Shown: positions 8,325 through 18,296, counted from the stretch's first letter. The stretch is 64,000 nt of DNA from Actinomarinicola tropica (GCF_009650215.1 NZ_CP045851.1:372001-436000); one strand, 5' to 3'. The notes: generated from the letters alone by a model not told the origin. Numbers and translations are program-made.

Positions 8325-8353
8325 ACGGGACGCCACGACTGTTGGCGTCCCGT
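8325..8353 (+). terminator. Hairpin terminator after pstS1
   Basis: Arms ACGGGACGCCA (8325-8335) and TGGCGTCCCGT (8343-8353) pair over 11 bases around a 7-base loop. There is no T-run, as is common in high-GC actinobacteria. The right arm overlaps the first base pair of the pstS2 PHO box. Confidence 0.65.
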
Positions 8354-8406
8354 TCACCTCTCGTTCACCTCCGGCGGGGTGGCGCGCAACCTGCCCTCCG
8401 TACCGT
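8352..8406 (+). promoter_or_regulatory. PHO box and promoter of pstS2-pstCAB
   Basis: Two near-identical 11-base units start with GTTCACC at 8352 and 8363. They are followed, at the same 38-base spacing as in the pstS1 promoter, by TACCGT (8401-8406). The sequence between is nearly the same as upstream of pstS1 (GCGCGCAACC, GCCCTCCGTAC), so the two promoters are duplicates. Confidence 0.78.
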
Positions 8407-8414
8407 CCACCCCC

Positions 8415-9452
8415 GTGGACCAGGAGCAGGACCGATGCGTGCCGTCCCCGCCGGTACCGAGTCGACGGAAGGCCCTCGCCACCATGGCGATCACCCTGGC
8501 AGCCACCATCGCTGCCACCTCCTGCACATCACGCGGCGGTGACCAGCTCGCCGGTGCCGTCGTCGTCTCCGGCTCCTCGACCGTCGAGCCCATCTCGGTC
8601 GCCGTGGCCGAGAAGTTCGACGCCGGAGCCGGCAGCCGCGTCTCGCTCGCCGTCGACGGTCCCGGCACCGGCGACGGCTTCGAGCTGTTCTGCCACGGCG
8701 AGATCGCGATCAACGACGCCTCCTCGAAGATCAAGCCCGAGCAGATCGAGCAGTGCGAGGAGAACGGCGTCGAGTTCATCGAGCTCTGGATCGGCAACGA
8801 CGGCCTGACGCTCCTCACCACCGAGCGCAACGATGCCGTGAGCTGCCTCACGCTGGCCGACGTCTACGCCCTCGTCGGCCCCGAGTCCCAGGGCGTCGAC
8901 GACTGGAGCGACGCCGAGCCGCTCGCCGCCGAGCTCGGGTCCGACACCGACCTCCCCGACCTGCCGCTCACCGTCACCGGGCCCGGCGAGGAGTCGGGCA
9001 CGTTCGTCAGCTTCGTCGAGCTCGTGATCGAGGAGCTCAACGAGGAACGGGGCCAGCCGGCGACGACCCGTCCCGACTACCAGAGCTCCTCGGACGACAA
9101 CGTCATCGTCCAGGGCGTGCAGGGCAGTCCGTCCGGTCTCGGGTGGGTCGGCTACGCCTTCGCCCGCGAGGCCGACGGGGTGAAGATCCTCGAGGTCGAC
9201 GGCGGCGATGGCTGCGTCGCCCCGACCGACGAGACCGTCGCCGACGGCAGCTACCCGATCAGCCGCCCGCTGTTCATCTACGTCAACGCCGAGATGGCCG
9301 ACGACAGCGCGGCGCTCGACGCCTACGTCGATCTCTACCTGTCAGAGGACGGCATCCGCTCGGTCGCCGAGGTCGGCTACGTGCCCCTCGCTCCCGAGGA
9401 CCTGGCCGAGACCCGTGCCCGCTGGGAAGCCCGCATCCGAGGAGCCGCATGA
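8415..9452 (+). CDS. pstS: Phosphate-binding lipoprotein PstS, copy 2
   Basis: A paralogue of the first PstS, with VVVSGSSTVEPIS, the GPGTGDGFELFC loop and GPGEESGTFVSF all retained. GTG 8415 lies 8 bases after the TACCGT box and would be leaderless. GTG 8439, with AGGAG about 12 bases ahead, is the alternative. The signal region has SRRKALAT followed by a hydrophobic helix and AATSC, so the lipid-carrying cysteine is residue 37. The twin arginines could allow Tat export. The acidic linker of copy 1 is missing. The stop overlaps the pstC start (ATGA), making it the first gene of the transporter operon. Confidence 0.92.
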   Translation: MDQEQDRCVPSPPVPSRRKALATMAITLAATIAATSCTSRGGDQLAGAVVVSGSSTVEPISVAVAEKFDAGAGSRVSLAVDGPGTGDGFELFCHGEIAINDASSKIKPEQIEQCEENGVEFIELWIGNDGLTLLTTERNDAVSCLTLADVYALVGPESQGVDDWSDAEPLAAELGSDTDLPDLPLTVTGPGEESGTFVSFVELVIEELNEERGQPATTRPDYQSSSDDNVIVQGVQGSPSGLGWVGYAFAREADGVKILEVDGGDGCVAPTDETVADGSYPISRPLFIYVNAEMADDSAALDAYVDLYLSEDGIRSVAEVGYVPLAPEDLAETRARWEARIRGAA

Positions 9453-10369
9453 CCGTCCTGTCCGTCGACGACTTCCGGGGCGACCAGCGCCGGGTCCGGA
9501 GGGACGCCCAGGTCCGACGGGCGGTGTTCCTCGCCGCCACCACGTCGATCGTGGTCAGCGTGCTCATCGTCGGTTCCCTGCTCGGGGAGGCGTGGACGTT
9601 CATCTCCCAGGTCGAGATGAGCGCCCTGTGGACCGACGGCTGGTTCCCGCGCCGGGGCATGTACGACCTGCGCACAGTCGTCGTCGGCAGCCTCCTCGTC
9701 ACCGGTGTGGCGATGGTCGTCGCCGTTCCCCTCGGTGTCGGGGCCGCGATCTACCTGTCGGAGTACGCCGACCGACGGGTCCGCAAGTTCCTCAAGCCCT
9801 TCCTCGAGATCCTCGCTGGCATTCCGAGCGTCGTGCTCGGTGTGTTCGCCCTGCGCTTCATCTCTCCCGAGGTCGTCCAGCGGGTCATCGACGACGCCTC
9901 GCAGTTCAACATGCTGGCGGCGGGCATCGGCGTGGGCATCCTCACCATCCCGCTCATCGCCTCGATCTCCGAGGACGCCATGCGCTCGGTGCCCGACAGC
10001 CTCCGCGAGGCGAGCTACGGCATGGGCGCCCGCAAGATCACCACCGTCGTGCGGGTCGTGATCCCCGCGGCGATCTCGGGGCTCGTCGCGGCGTTCATCA
10101 TCGCCGTGTCCCGGGCCATCGGCGAGACGATGGTCGTCCTCATCGCCGCCGGCGGCACCGGCGGCTCCCTCTTCTCCACCGACGTGACGGGACCGGGCAC
10201 GACGCTCACGGCGGCCATCGCCTCCCAGGCCGTCGGCACCGACCAGGTGCGGGGCGAGGCGCTCACGTTCCAGAGCCTCTTCTTCGTCGCCCTGCTCCTG
10301 TTCCTGACCACCCTGCTGCTCAACGTGATCGCCAACCGGATCGTCCGGCGCGTGCGCGAGATCTACTAG
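9449..10369 (+). CDS. pstC: Phosphate ABC transporter permease PstC
   Basis: A 306-residue permease with six predicted membrane helices. It forms the phosphate channel with PstA. The ABC coupling loop is visible as [21 protein letters not shown]. The ATG overlaps the pstS2 stop, so translation is coupled. An [14 protein letters not shown] segment in a late helix is typical of PstC. Expression should rise under phosphate limitation from the upstream PHO box. Confidence 0.95.
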   Translation: MTVLSVDDFRGDQRRVRRDAQVRRAVFLAATTSIVVSVLIVGSLLGEAWTFISQVEMSALWTDGWFPRRGMYDLRTVVVGSLLVTGVAMVVAVPLGVGAAIYLSEYADRRVRKFLKPFLEILAGIPSVVLGVFALRFISPEVVQRVIDDASQFNMLAAGIGVGILTIPLIASISEDAMRSVPDSLREASYGMGARKITTVVRVVIPAAISGLVAAFIIAVSRAIGETMVVLIAAGGTGGSLFSTDVTGPGTTLTAAIASQAVGTDQVRGEALTFQSLFFVALLLFLTTLLLNVIANRIVRRVREIY

Positions 10370-10377
10370 GAGCCGAC

Positions 10378-11346
10378 GTGACCGTCCTCAGCACCCCCGG
10401 CGCGATCGCCGAGCGCACCAGCAAGGACTCGGTCGAGCGCCAGCTCACCGGCGGCCGAGCCGACGTCAGCGGTCGGGCCTTCCAGGTCGTCGTCGGCGGC
10501 GCGTTGGCCGTGTCGCTGGTCGTCCTCCTCGTGCTGCTCGTCGACGTCGCGACCGACAGCTGGAGCGTCTTCACCACGCGAGGGTGGGACTTCGTCACCT
10601 CGAAGCTCTCCTCGCAGGCCGCCGACGCCGGTGTGATCCAGGGTCTCGTCGGCACGTTCTGGATCGGCGTCTTCGTCGTCACCGTCTCCTTCCCCCTCGG
10701 GGTGGCCGCTGCGGTCTACCTCGAGGAGTACGCGGTGAAGGGCCGGTTCACGAACCTCGTCGACCTCACGATCCGCAACCTCGCCGGCGTGCCGTCGGTG
10801 GTCTACGGCATCCTCGGCCTGACCATCTTCGTCAACGCCCTCCGCCCCCTCACCGGCCCCGACGCCAACGGGCGCTCGATCATGTCGGCCGGGCTCACGC
10901 TCGCCATCCTCGTCCTGCCGATCATCATCATCACCGCAGCGGAGGCGATCCGAGCGGTGCCCCAAGGGATCCGCGAAGCGGGGTACGGCGTCGGCGCCAC
11001 CCGATGGGAGGTCGTCCGCCACCACGTGTTGCCCTACGCGTCGCCCGGCGTCCTCACCGGCACCGTGCTCGCCCTCGGACGCGCGCTCGGCGAGGCCGCG
11101 CCGCTCATCCTCGTCGGGGCGACGACCGGCTACCTCAGCCGGGGCGACTCGTTCGTCGACCTGGCGGCGATCCGGGAGCGCTTCGCCGCCATGCCCACGC
11201 TCATCGCCAACTGGGCGAGCCAACCGGGCGGCCAGGGCTGGGAGGCCAACACGTCCGCAGCGATCGTCGTCCTGCTCGTCGTCGTGCTCATCGCGAACGG
11301 CACCGCCATCCTGCTCCGCAACCGCTTCGAATCGAAGAGAAGGTGA
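10378..11346 (+). CDS. pstA: Phosphate ABC transporter permease PstA
   Basis: A 322-residue permease partner of PstC. The start is GTG 10378, eight bases after the pstC stop. The N-terminal 40 residues are cytoplasmic, then helices alternate with the coupling loop [20 protein letters not shown]. The [13 protein letters not shown] stretch and the [11 protein letters not shown] motif are characteristic of PstA. It sits between pstC and pstB in the usual order. Confidence 0.95.
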   Translation: MTVLSTPGAIAERTSKDSVERQLTGGRADVSGRAFQVVVGGALAVSLVVLLVLLVDVATDSWSVFTTRGWDFVTSKLSSQAADAGVIQGLVGTFWIGVFVVTVSFPLGVAAAVYLEEYAVKGRFTNLVDLTIRNLAGVPSVVYGILGLTIFVNALRPLTGPDANGRSIMSAGLTLAILVLPIIIITAAEAIRAVPQGIREAGYGVGATRWEVVRHHVLPYASPGVLTGTVLALGRALGEAAPLILVGATTGYLSRGDSFVDLAAIRERFAAMPTLIANWASQPGGQGWEANTSAAIVVLLVVVLIANGTAILLRNRFESKRR

Positions 11347-11351
11347 CCCCC

Positions 11352-12218
11352 ATGGCCGAGACCACCGTGACGAACCCGCCGGCCGTCGGCATCGACGTCG
11401 ACACGCTCGGCAGCCCGTCCGGCCCCGCGCCCGAGCTCGGCGAGGTCGTCTTCGACGTCGACGACCTCGACGTCTACTACGGCGAGTTCCGGGCGGTGCG
11501 CGACGTCAGCTTCGACGTGCGCAAGCGCCAGATCACCGCGCTGATCGGTCCGTCGGGCTGCGGCAAGAGCACCGTGCTGCGGACGCTCAACCGCATGAAC
11601 GACCTGATCGACATCGCCCGTGTGGAGGGGTCGGTCCGCTACCACGGCGTCGACCTCTACGACCCGAAGGTCAACCCCGTCGAGGTCCGCCGCCGCATCG
11701 GGATGGTGTTCCAGAAGCCCAACCCGTTCCCGAAGTCGATCTACGACAACGTGGCCTACGGGCCGCGCATCGCCGGGCAGAAGAAGGGCCTCGACGACGT
11801 CGTGGAGAAGGCGCTGAGGGGCGCGGCGCTCTGGGACGAGGTCAAGGATCGCCTGCACACCTCCGGCCTCGGTCTGTCCGGCGGCCAGCAGCAGCGCCTG
11901 TGCATCGCCCGGGCCATCGCCACCGATCCCGAGGTCCTGCTGATGGACGAGCCGTGCTCGGCCCTCGACCCGATCGCCACGGCGCGCATCGAGGACCTGA
12001 TGCAGGCGATCAAGGACGAGTACACGATCGTGATCGTCACCCACAACATGCAGCAGGCCGCCCGCGTCAGCGACATGACCGCGTTCTTCACCACCGAGGT
12101 GAGCGACACGAGCGACACCCGCACCGGCCTGCTCGTCGAGTACGACCAGACCGAGAAGATCTTCTCGAGCCCGGCCGACGAGCGCACCGAGAACTACGTC
12201 ACCGGCCGCTTCGGCTGA
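11352..12218 (+). CDS. pstB: Phosphate ABC transporter ATP-binding protein PstB
   Basis: A 288-residue ABC ATPase that powers phosphate import. The Walker A site is GPSGCGKS at 66-73, the signature LSGGQQQR at 175-182 and the Walker B/switch MDEPCSALD from residue 198, with the H-loop in VTHNMQQA. An unusual roughly 35-residue N-terminal extension precedes the ATPase domain. RTLNRMNDL and YDNVAYGPR are PstB hallmarks. It starts 5 bases after pstA. Confidence 0.96.
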   Translation: MAETTVTNPPAVGIDVDTLGSPSGPAPELGEVVFDVDDLDVYYGEFRAVRDVSFDVRKRQITALIGPSGCGKSTVLRTLNRMNDLIDIARVEGSVRYHGVDLYDPKVNPVEVRRRIGMVFQKPNPFPKSIYDNVAYGPRIAGQKKGLDDVVEKALRGAALWDEVKDRLHTSGLGLSGGQQQRLCIARAIATDPEVLLMDEPCSALDPIATARIEDLMQAIKDEYTIVIVTHNMQQAARVSDMTAFFTTEVSDTSDTRTGLLVEYDQTEKIFSSPADERTENYVTGRFG

Positions 12219-12235
12219 TCGGTCGCGTTCGGGGC

Positions 12236-12901
12236 ATGGGTCTGCGGAGCCACTACACCGCCGAGCTCGAGCAGCTGCGCCTGCAGGTCGAGGTCATGAC
12301 GGTCCGCGTCGAGGAGAACCTCGACCGGATGAGGGGCGCGCTCGCAGGGGAGCCCTCGGGTGTCGCGAGCCTCGCGGCGAGGGTCGACGACGAGGTCGAC
12401 GCGATGAACGTGTCGCTCACCGAGCGGTGCTACGAGATCCTCGCCCTGCAGACCCCGGTCGCCTCCGACCTGCGCCTCGTGGTCTCGGTCGTCCGGGTGC
12501 TCAACGAGCTCGAGCGCATCAGCGACCACGCGGTGCGGATCTGCCGTGACGCGGCAGCGCACCACGCGCCGTGCCACCCCGGCGCGCTCCACGACCTGTT
12601 GTTGACGCTCGCCGACGAGACGATCGACCGCTTCCACACCGCACGTCGCGCGTGGGGCGCGATGGACCTCGACCTCGCGGTGAGCCTCGCGAGCGGCTCG
12701 CCGCTCGCGGAGGCGCTGCACCAGCGCCTGATCCGCGAGCTCGTGCAGCTGCACGGCCCCAACGCGGTCGAGGTCGCGCTGCGGGCGGCCTCCATCGCCC
12801 GTTCGCTCGAGCGCATCTCCGACCACACCACGATCATCGGAGCGCGACTCCGGTACCTCATCACCGGCGATCCGGCCCACCTCGCCGCCGAGATCCGCTG
12901 A
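12236..12901 (+). CDS. phoU: PhoU-family phosphate signalling protein, copy 1
   Basis: A 221-residue all-helical PhoU protein. Two three-helix bundles each carry the metal-binding pattern: NELERISDHAVRI in the first and RSLERISDHTTIIGARL in the second. PhoU links the Pst transporter state to the sensor kinase and keeps the regulon off in high phosphate. The start is ATG 12236, 17 bases after pstB. No strong ribosome site is visible, so translation may depend on coupling. Confidence 0.92.
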   Translation: MGLRSHYTAELEQLRLQVEVMTVRVEENLDRMRGALAGEPSGVASLAARVDDEVDAMNVSLTERCYEILALQTPVASDLRLVVSVVRVLNELERISDHAVRICRDAAAHHAPCHPGALHDLLLTLADETIDRFHTARRAWGAMDLDLAVSLASGSPLAEALHQRLIRELVQLHGPNAVEVALRAASIARSLERISDHTTIIGARLRYLITGDPAHLAAEIR

Positions 12902-12927
12902 GTCCGAGCACACTGGAGACCGACCAC

Positions 12928-13680
12928 GTGACCGAGACGACCGGAGAACCGATGGGCGAGGTGCGCAGGGCCTTCCACGAGGAGCTCGACGAGCTCCGCC
13001 GCGAGGTGGTGCGAGAGGCCGCGCTCGTGACCGAGGCCATCCCGCGGGGGACCGAGATCCTCCTCGGCGGCGACCTCGAGGGCGCGCAGGCGCTCATCGA
13101 GTCCGACGACGAGCTCGACCTGCTGTCGCTCGAGATCGAGGAGCACGCGATCCGCCTGCTCACGCTGCAGCAGCCCTTCGCCTCCGACCTCCGCGCCGTG
13201 GTCACCGCGCTGAAGATGAACGGCGAGATCGAGCGCTCCGGCGACCTGGTCATCAACATCGCCAAGGCCTGCCGACGGATGTACGGGGCGACGTTCAGCC
13301 CCCGGTGCCGGGGGATCATCGAGCAGATGAGCGAGGAGGCGGCCCGCCTCTACCGCTACGCGATCGACGCCTACGTCGAGGGCAACGCCAGCCTCGCCGG
13401 GGCCCTCGACGACATGGACGACCGCCTCGACGCGCTCAACAAGGACTTCGTCCAGGCGATCTTCGAGACGCACGGGCAGGGCGAGATCGACCTCCAGGCG
13501 TCGGTGCAGCTGGCGCTGATCGGCCGCTACTACGAGCGCATCGGCGACCACGCGGTCAACATCGGCGACATGGTGCAGTTCATGGTGACCGGCTGGATGC
13601 CGGAGCACACCGGCGCCGCCCGGGCCAAGGCCCGGCGCGAGTCCCACCCGCACCCCCAGGACGAGTCGGAGGACAGTTGA
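12928..13680 (+). CDS. phoU: PhoU-family phosphate signalling protein, copy 2
   Basis: A second PhoU of 250 residues from GTG 12928, with GGAG about 9 bases upstream. Its two helical repeats contain NGEIERSGDLVINIAK and YYERIGDHAVNIGDMV. A charged tail (HPHPQDESEDS) extends the C-terminus. It shares only the fold and key D/E residues with copy 1, so the pair is not a recent duplication. The stop overlaps the TTG start of the histidine kinase, tying its translation to the sensor it probably contacts. Confidence 0.92.
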   Translation: MTETTGEPMGEVRRAFHEELDELRREVVREAALVTEAIPRGTEILLGGDLEGAQALIESDDELDLLSLEIEEHAIRLLTLQQPFASDLRAVVTALKMNGEIERSGDLVINIAKACRRMYGATFSPRCRGIIEQMSEEAARLYRYAIDAYVEGNASLAGALDDMDDRLDALNKDFVQAIFETHGQGEIDLQASVQLALIGRYYERIGDHAVNIGDMVQFMVTGWMPEHTGAARAKARRESHPHPQDESEDS

Positions 13681-14837
13681 CCGACCTGCTCGTCGGGGCG
13701 CTGGCCGGTGCGCTCGTGACCGCGCTGGTGGCGACGGCGCTGCACCGGAGCGCGGCGCGACGAGCGGACCAGCAGCGCGCCGCCCTGGTCGACGAGCTGG
13801 AGGCTGCCGCCCGTGCCGAGCAGCGCATGGCCCGGGCGCTCGACGCCATCCCCCAGGGCGTCGCGATCTGCGACGCCGACGGCGAGATCCTGTTCCACAA
13901 CGCGAGCGGCTCGGCGTACTCCTCGGCCCGCCACGGCGACGCGCTCGTCGAGGCGGCGATCGACGACCTCCTGCGGCGGGCGGTCGCTGGGGAGGGCAGC
14001 GTCGAGACGATCGAGCTCTTCGGCCCCCCGAAGCGCACCCTCGTCATCACCGCCGTGCCGCTCGAGGACGGCGTGGCGGGCCGCGGCGCCATCGCGGTGA
14101 TCGACGACGTGACCGAGCGGCGCCGCCTGGAGGCCGTCCGCCGCGACTTCGTCGCCAACATCAGCCACGAGCTGAAGACCCCGGTGGGTGCCTTGGCTCT
14201 GCTCGCCGAGACGATCATGGACGAGCGCGACCCCGACGTCGTCGAGCGACTCGCCGGCCGGATGCTCACCGAGGCGCACCGCGTGGGCCGCACCATCCAG
14301 GACCTGCTCGAGCTGAGCTCGATCGAGGTCGAGGAGGACAAGGTGCGTGAACCGGTGCCCGTCCGCCAGGTCCTCGCCGGGGCCGTCGGACGCATCCGTC
14401 CGGCGGCCGACCAGCGCCAGATCCGGGTGGAGCTGCTCGAGCCCGACGACGACCTCGCCGTCGTCTGCGACCGTCGCCAGCTGGTGTCGGCCGTGTTCAA
14501 CCTGCTCGAGAACGCGGTCAAGTACTCCGAGGCCGGCTCGACCGTGCGCACCTGGGCCGAGGCCGATGGCGACGTGGTCGACATCGTCGTCGAGGACCAC
14601 GGCATGGGCATCCCGACCCGGGACCTCGAGCGGGTGTTCGAGCGGTTCTACCGGGTCGACCAGGCCCGCAGCCGCCGCACCGGCGGCACAGGCCTCGGAC
14701 TCGCCATCGTCCGCCACGTGGTCAACAACCACGCGGGCGAGGTCCTCGTCGCCTCTCGCGAGGGCGAGGGCTCCACGTTCACCCTGCGGTTCCCCGTCGG
14801 GGCCGCCGATCCCACCGCTCTCGAGAGGACGACATGA
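13677..14837 (+). CDS. Sensor histidine kinase, SenX3/PhoR type
   Basis: A 386-residue sensor kinase. One N-terminal membrane helix (about residues 3-22) is followed by a PAS-like domain (from AIPQGVAICDADGEIL), the dimerisation/phosphoacceptor helix with H164 in ANISHELKTP, and an ATPase domain with NLLENAVKYS (N box), DHGMGIP (G1), FERFYR (F box) and GGTGLGLAI (G2). The TTG start overlaps phoU2, with GGAGG just upstream. Operon position and the single-helix topology match actinobacterial SenX3. It should phosphorylate the adjacent regulator under phosphate starvation. Confidence 0.93.
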   Translation: MTDLLVGALAGALVTALVATALHRSAARRADQQRAALVDELEAAARAEQRMARALDAIPQGVAICDADGEILFHNASGSAYSSARHGDALVEAAIDDLLRRAVAGEGSVETIELFGPPKRTLVITAVPLEDGVAGRGAIAVIDDVTERRRLEAVRRDFVANISHELKTPVGALALLAETIMDERDPDVVERLAGRMLTEAHRVGRTIQDLLELSSIEVEEDKVREPVPVRQVLAGAVGRIRPAADQRQIRVELLEPDDDLAVVCDRRQLVSAVFNLLENAVKYSEAGSTVRTWAEADGDVVDIVVEDHGMGIPTRDLERVFERFYRVDQARSRRTGGTGLGLAIVRHVVNNHAGEVLVASREGEGSTFTLRFPVGAADPTALERTT

Positions 14838-15541
14838 GCCAGCCGGAGACGACGGTCCTCGTCGTGGAGGACGAAGAGGCGTTCGTCGAGGCCCTGACCG
14901 TGGGCCTCAAGCGCGAGGGCTTCCGGGTCCAGGTCGCCCGCGACGGCGCGGAGGCGCTCGCGCTGTTCGACGTGGTCGCACCGGACCTCGTGCTGCTCGA
15001 CGTGATGCTGCCCAAGGTGTCGGGCATCGACGTCTGTCGGGAGATCCGGACGAAGTCCAAGGTCCCGATCATCATGGTCACCGCGAAGGCGGCCGAGATC
15101 GACACGGTGGTCGGCCTCGAGGTCGGTGCGGACGACTACGTCACCAAGCCGTACCGGCTGCGCGAGCTGGTGGCGAGGATGCGCGCCGTCCTGCGGCGCA
15201 CGCCGCTGTCGGAACCGGCCGTCCTCTCGGGCGAGTCGATGACCGTCGGCGACGTGACGATCGACCCCGAGGGCCACGAGGTGGTCGTGCGCGGCGAACC
15301 GGTGTCGCTCCCGTTGAAGGAGTTCGAGCTGCTCTGCCTCCTCATCGAGAACGCCGGGCGGGTCCTGCCGCGCGAGACCCTGATCGACAGGGTGTGGGGG
15401 CTGGACTACGTCGGCGACACCAAGACCCTCGACGTGCACGTCAAGCGCCTGCGGTCGAAGGTCGAGGTCGACCCGTCGCACCCGACGCGGATCGTCACCA
15501 TCCGAGGCCTCGGCTACAAGTACGAGGTGCCCAGGGCCTGA
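14834..15541 (+). CDS. Response regulator, RegX3/PhoP type (OmpR family)
   Basis: A 235-residue regulator. The receiver domain carries the acidic pocket E12-D13, phospho-acceptor D56 (LVLLDVMLP) and K105 (YVTKPYRL). The C-terminal OmpR-type winged helix contains LPLKEFELLCLLIENAG, LDVHVKRLRSKVE and the RGLGYKY wing. ATG 14834 overlaps the kinase stop. It is the likely protein that binds the GTTCACC repeats before both pstS genes, so the locus would regulate itself. Confidence 0.94.
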   Translation: MSQPETTVLVVEDEEAFVEALTVGLKREGFRVQVARDGAEALALFDVVAPDLVLLDVMLPKVSGIDVCREIRTKSKVPIIMVTAKAAEIDTVVGLEVGADDYVTKPYRLRELVARMRAVLRRTPLSEPAVLSGESMTVGDVTIDPEGHEVVVRGEPVSLPLKEFELLCLLIENAGRVLPRETLIDRVWGLDYVGDTKTLDVHVKRLRSKVEVDPSHPTRIVTIRGLGYKYEVPRA

Positions 15542-15599
15542 GCCGTCCGGGCCCGGAGCCCGCGGCGCGCCGCCGTACCATGGCGGGGGTGAGCGCTCC

Positions 15600-17090
15600 G
15601 TGACCGACCAGACCGGCTGGCGTCCGCTCGAGAAGCCGCGTGCCCGGCGCGAGGCCCGCGGGTCGTTCACCCTGTCGCCCTTCGCCCGGCTGGCCCGCAC
15701 CCACGCCTGCCTCGTCTCGGGCGACACCCTCGTCGCCCTGGCCCTCGCCGGGTCGCTCTTCTTCTCTATCGACCCGAGCGCGGCCCGCTGGCGCGTCGGC
15801 CTCTACCTGCTGCTGACGATGGCCCCGTTCGCGGTGGTGGCGCCGCTGATCGGGCCGGCGCTCGACCGCGTCGCCGGCGGTCGGCGGATGATGGTCATCG
15901 GCTCCGGCGCGCTGCGCTGCGTGCTCGCGCTCGTGATGGCCCGCCACCTCGACTCGCTGCTGCTGTTCCCCGAGGCCTTCACGATGCTGGTGCTCGGCAA
16001 GGGCTACCACGTCGCCAAGAGCTCGCTCGTGCCCGGCACCGTGCGCACCGACGAGGAGCTGGTCGAGGCCAACTCGAAGCTGTCGCTCCTGTCGGGCATC
16101 TCCGGCGCCGTCATCGTCGTCCCCGGCGGCCTGGCGATGCTGCTCGGCGGCGCGCCCGCGGTGTGCGTGCTCGCCGCGATCGTGTTCGGCGCCGGTGCGG
16201 TGATGGGGCTCCGGATGAAGGCGGAGGCGGTCAGCACCGAGCCGACCGAGGTCGAGCGCTCGGAGCTGCGCGGCGGGGGGATCCGCCTCGCGGCGTCGGC
16301 GATGGGCCTCCTGCGGGGCATCGTCGGGTTCCTCACCTTCCTCATCGCCTTCACCCTGCGGGGCACCGTCGAGCAGCCCTACGTCGAGGAGTTCGGCTCC
16401 CAGGTGGGCGCGGCGACCCGCGAGGCGATCGGGATGGCGTCGACGACGGTGTCCACCGGTGCGCCGACCTGGCACTTCGGGGTGGCCGCGGCGATGGCCG
16501 GCATCGGCGGTCCGGTCGGGGCCCTCGTGACGCCACGCCTGCGCCGGACGGTGAAGGAGGAGCAGATCCTCGTCGGGTCGATCCTGCTGCTCGTGGCGGT
16601 CGGTGTGGCGGCGGCGATCCTCGGCGGGCTGGTGGGCGCGGCCCTCATCGCCCTGACCGTGAGCTTCTCGGCGGGTGCCGGCAAGCTGGCCTTCGACTCG
16701 ATCGTCCAGCGCGACGCGCCCGACGCCGACCGCGGCCGCTCGTTCGCCCGGTTCGAGACCCGCTTCCAGCTCATCTGGGTGGTCGGTGCGGCGCTGCCCG
16801 TGGTCGTCGCCATGCCCGGCCGGATCGGCTACCTGCTCATCGCCGGCACGGCGGCGTTCGCCGCGGTCTCCTACGTGCTCGGGTACCGGTTCCTCGAGGC
16901 CCACGGTCGGCTGCGCCCCCGCCGGACGCCCGATGTCACCGGCAAGCTGAAGGAGGAGGCGTCGCGCCGGGCCCGTCGGGTGCGGCGCTCCGCGACGCGC
17001 CGCCTGCGTCGCGAGGGCGGCATCGTGCCCGGGACCGTGCCCGAGGAGCAGCCGCCGCCGTCGGGGGACGGGTCAGACGTCGTCCGGTAG
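15600..17090 (+). CDS. MFS transporter of unknown substrate
   Basis: A 496-residue major-facilitator-like membrane protein. About twelve hydrophobic segments are visible, with a DRVAGGRRMMVIGSGALRC loop between helices resembling the MFS A-motif. The C-terminal 60 residues are strongly basic and then proline-rich. The start GTG 15600 follows a GGGGGTGAG stretch. Its last 18 bases overlap the convergent zincin_2 gene. No neighbouring enzyme suggests a substrate. Confidence 0.8.
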   Translation: MTDQTGWRPLEKPRARREARGSFTLSPFARLARTHACLVSGDTLVALALAGSLFFSIDPSAARWRVGLYLLLTMAPFAVVAPLIGPALDRVAGGRRMMVIGSGALRCVLALVMARHLDSLLLFPEAFTMLVLGKGYHVAKSSLVPGTVRTDEELVEANSKLSLLSGISGAVIVVPGGLAMLLGGAPAVCVLAAIVFGAGAVMGLRMKAEAVSTEPTEVERSELRGGGIRLAASAMGLLRGIVGFLTFLIAFTLRGTVEQPYVEEFGSQVGAATREAIGMASTTVSTGAPTWHFGVAAAMAGIGGPVGALVTPRLRRTVKEEQILVGSILLLVAVGVAAAILGGLVGAALIALTVSFSAGAGKLAFDSIVQRDAPDADRGRSFARFETRFQLIWVVGAALPVVVAMPGRIGYLLIAGTAAFAAVSYVLGYRFLEAHGRLRPRRTPDVTGKLKEEASRRARRVRRSATRRLRREGGIVPGTVPEEQPPPSGDGSDVVR

Positions 17091-18290
17091 GTCGATGCGG
17101 GCCAGCCAGAGCCCGGGGGCGACGACCTCGTTCGGGGTCGGGAGGTTGGCCGGTGCCGCCCACAGGCGGTCGAGGCCCTCGGTGCCGGCACGCTCGACGA
17201 CGCCCTCGACGAAGGTCGTGCCCCGGTCGTAGAGGTCCTGGGTGAGGTCGAGCCCGAGGATCTGGCCGGCGAAGCGGTCGGCCGCGGCGGCCTCCACCCG
17301 TCGCCGGCGCATGGCCTCGGTGATCTGCCCGTAGCGGCCCATCAGCCGCTCGCCGACGGTGTCCATCACCCAGTCGACGTAGCCGACGACGACGGCGACG
17401 AGCGCCTCGAGCCGGGGCAGCAGCTCGGCCTGGGCCGGGGAGCGGATGGCGCCGAGGACGACCTCGGGGTCGCCGAACATCGACTGCACCGAGGCGAGCC
17501 CCTGCACGTCGGTGGGGTCGAGGTTGCCGAGGCGCTCCTCGAGCACCCCGGTGTCGGGCTGGAAGTTGGCGGCGAAGCCGGAGAGCATCTCGCGGAGCGC
17601 GTCACGCACGTGAGGGACGCCAAGGACGGCGTGGTGGGTGATCTCGTGGAGGCAGACCCACAGGCGCAGCTCGTCGCGGTCGAGGCTCCACTCCTGGCCG
17701 AACTCGTCGAGGTTGCGGAGCACGACGAGGATCTCGTCGGTGCCCGGGCGGGGCACCGGCAGGTCGTACTGGCCGAACGAGCGGGTGGCGAGGTGCCCGA
17801 GCATCGAGCCGGCGGTCATGCCGAGCATCATCGGCGCCAGCATCTGCATCATCCCGCCGAGCCACTGGTCGACGGCGGCCTCGGGGTCGGCGTCGGGGTC
17901 GACGGTGGGCACCGCGGGCGCGTCGTCGCCGGGGGCCGGGCCGAGGGAGCTCGCGATCGACTCGACGAGCGGCTTGTAGACGTCGAGCGACGACGCGAGC
18001 CACTGCGTGCGGGTGACCGGCACGACCTTCACCTGGCCGGAGGCGGAGGTGGACAGCCCGGTCGTGGAACCGACGTGGAGGTCGGCGACGCGTGCCAGCT
18101 GCTCGAGCTGGAGCCGGTCGACGGGGTCGACGTTCGGCTCGGACTCGCCGCCGGTGGCGATCGACGCCGCCAGCTGCCGGGCCGCGTCCCAGCTGACCGG
18201 GCCCTGCTGGGCGAGCATCTTGGCCAGGTCGGCGAAGAAGGGCAGCCCGCCGAAGGGATCGCCCGCACCGAATGGACCGAAACCGCTCAT
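17073..18290 (-). CDS. Zinc-dependent metalloprotease, zincin_2 family
   Basis: A 405-residue actinobacterial protein of the zincin_2 family (formerly a DUF with putative hydrolase activity). The zinc motif HEITHH is at residues 215-220, after LWVCL. A Gly/Phe-rich N-terminus (SGFGPFGAGDPFGG) precedes the helical body. A TACCAT hexamer lies 6 bases before the ATG and no ribosome site is present, so it is probably leaderless. Only 17 bases separate its start from the divergent epimerase gene, and its 3' end overlaps the MFS gene on the other strand. The substrate is unknown. Confidence 0.85.
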   Translation of the reverse strand: MSGFGPFGAGDPFGGLPFFADLAKMLAQQGPVSWDAARQLAASIATGGESEPNVDPVDRLQLEQLARVADLHVGSTTGLSTSASGQVKVVPVTRTQWLASSLDVYKPLVESIASSLGPAPGDDAPAVPTVDPDADPEAAVDQWLGGMMQMLAPMMLGMTAGSMLGHLATRSFGQYDLPVPRPGTDEILVVLRNLDEFGQEWSLDRDELRLWVCLHEITHHAVLGVPHVRDALREMLSGFAANFQPDTGVLEERLGNLDPTDVQGLASVQSMFGDPEVVLGAIRSPAQAELLPRLEALVAVVVGYVDWVMDTVGERLMGRYGQITEAMRRRRVEAAAADRFAGQILGLDLTQDLYDRGTTFVEGVVERAGTEGLDRLWAAPANLPTPNEVVAPGLWLARIDLPDDV

Positions 18291-18296
18291 GGGGGC

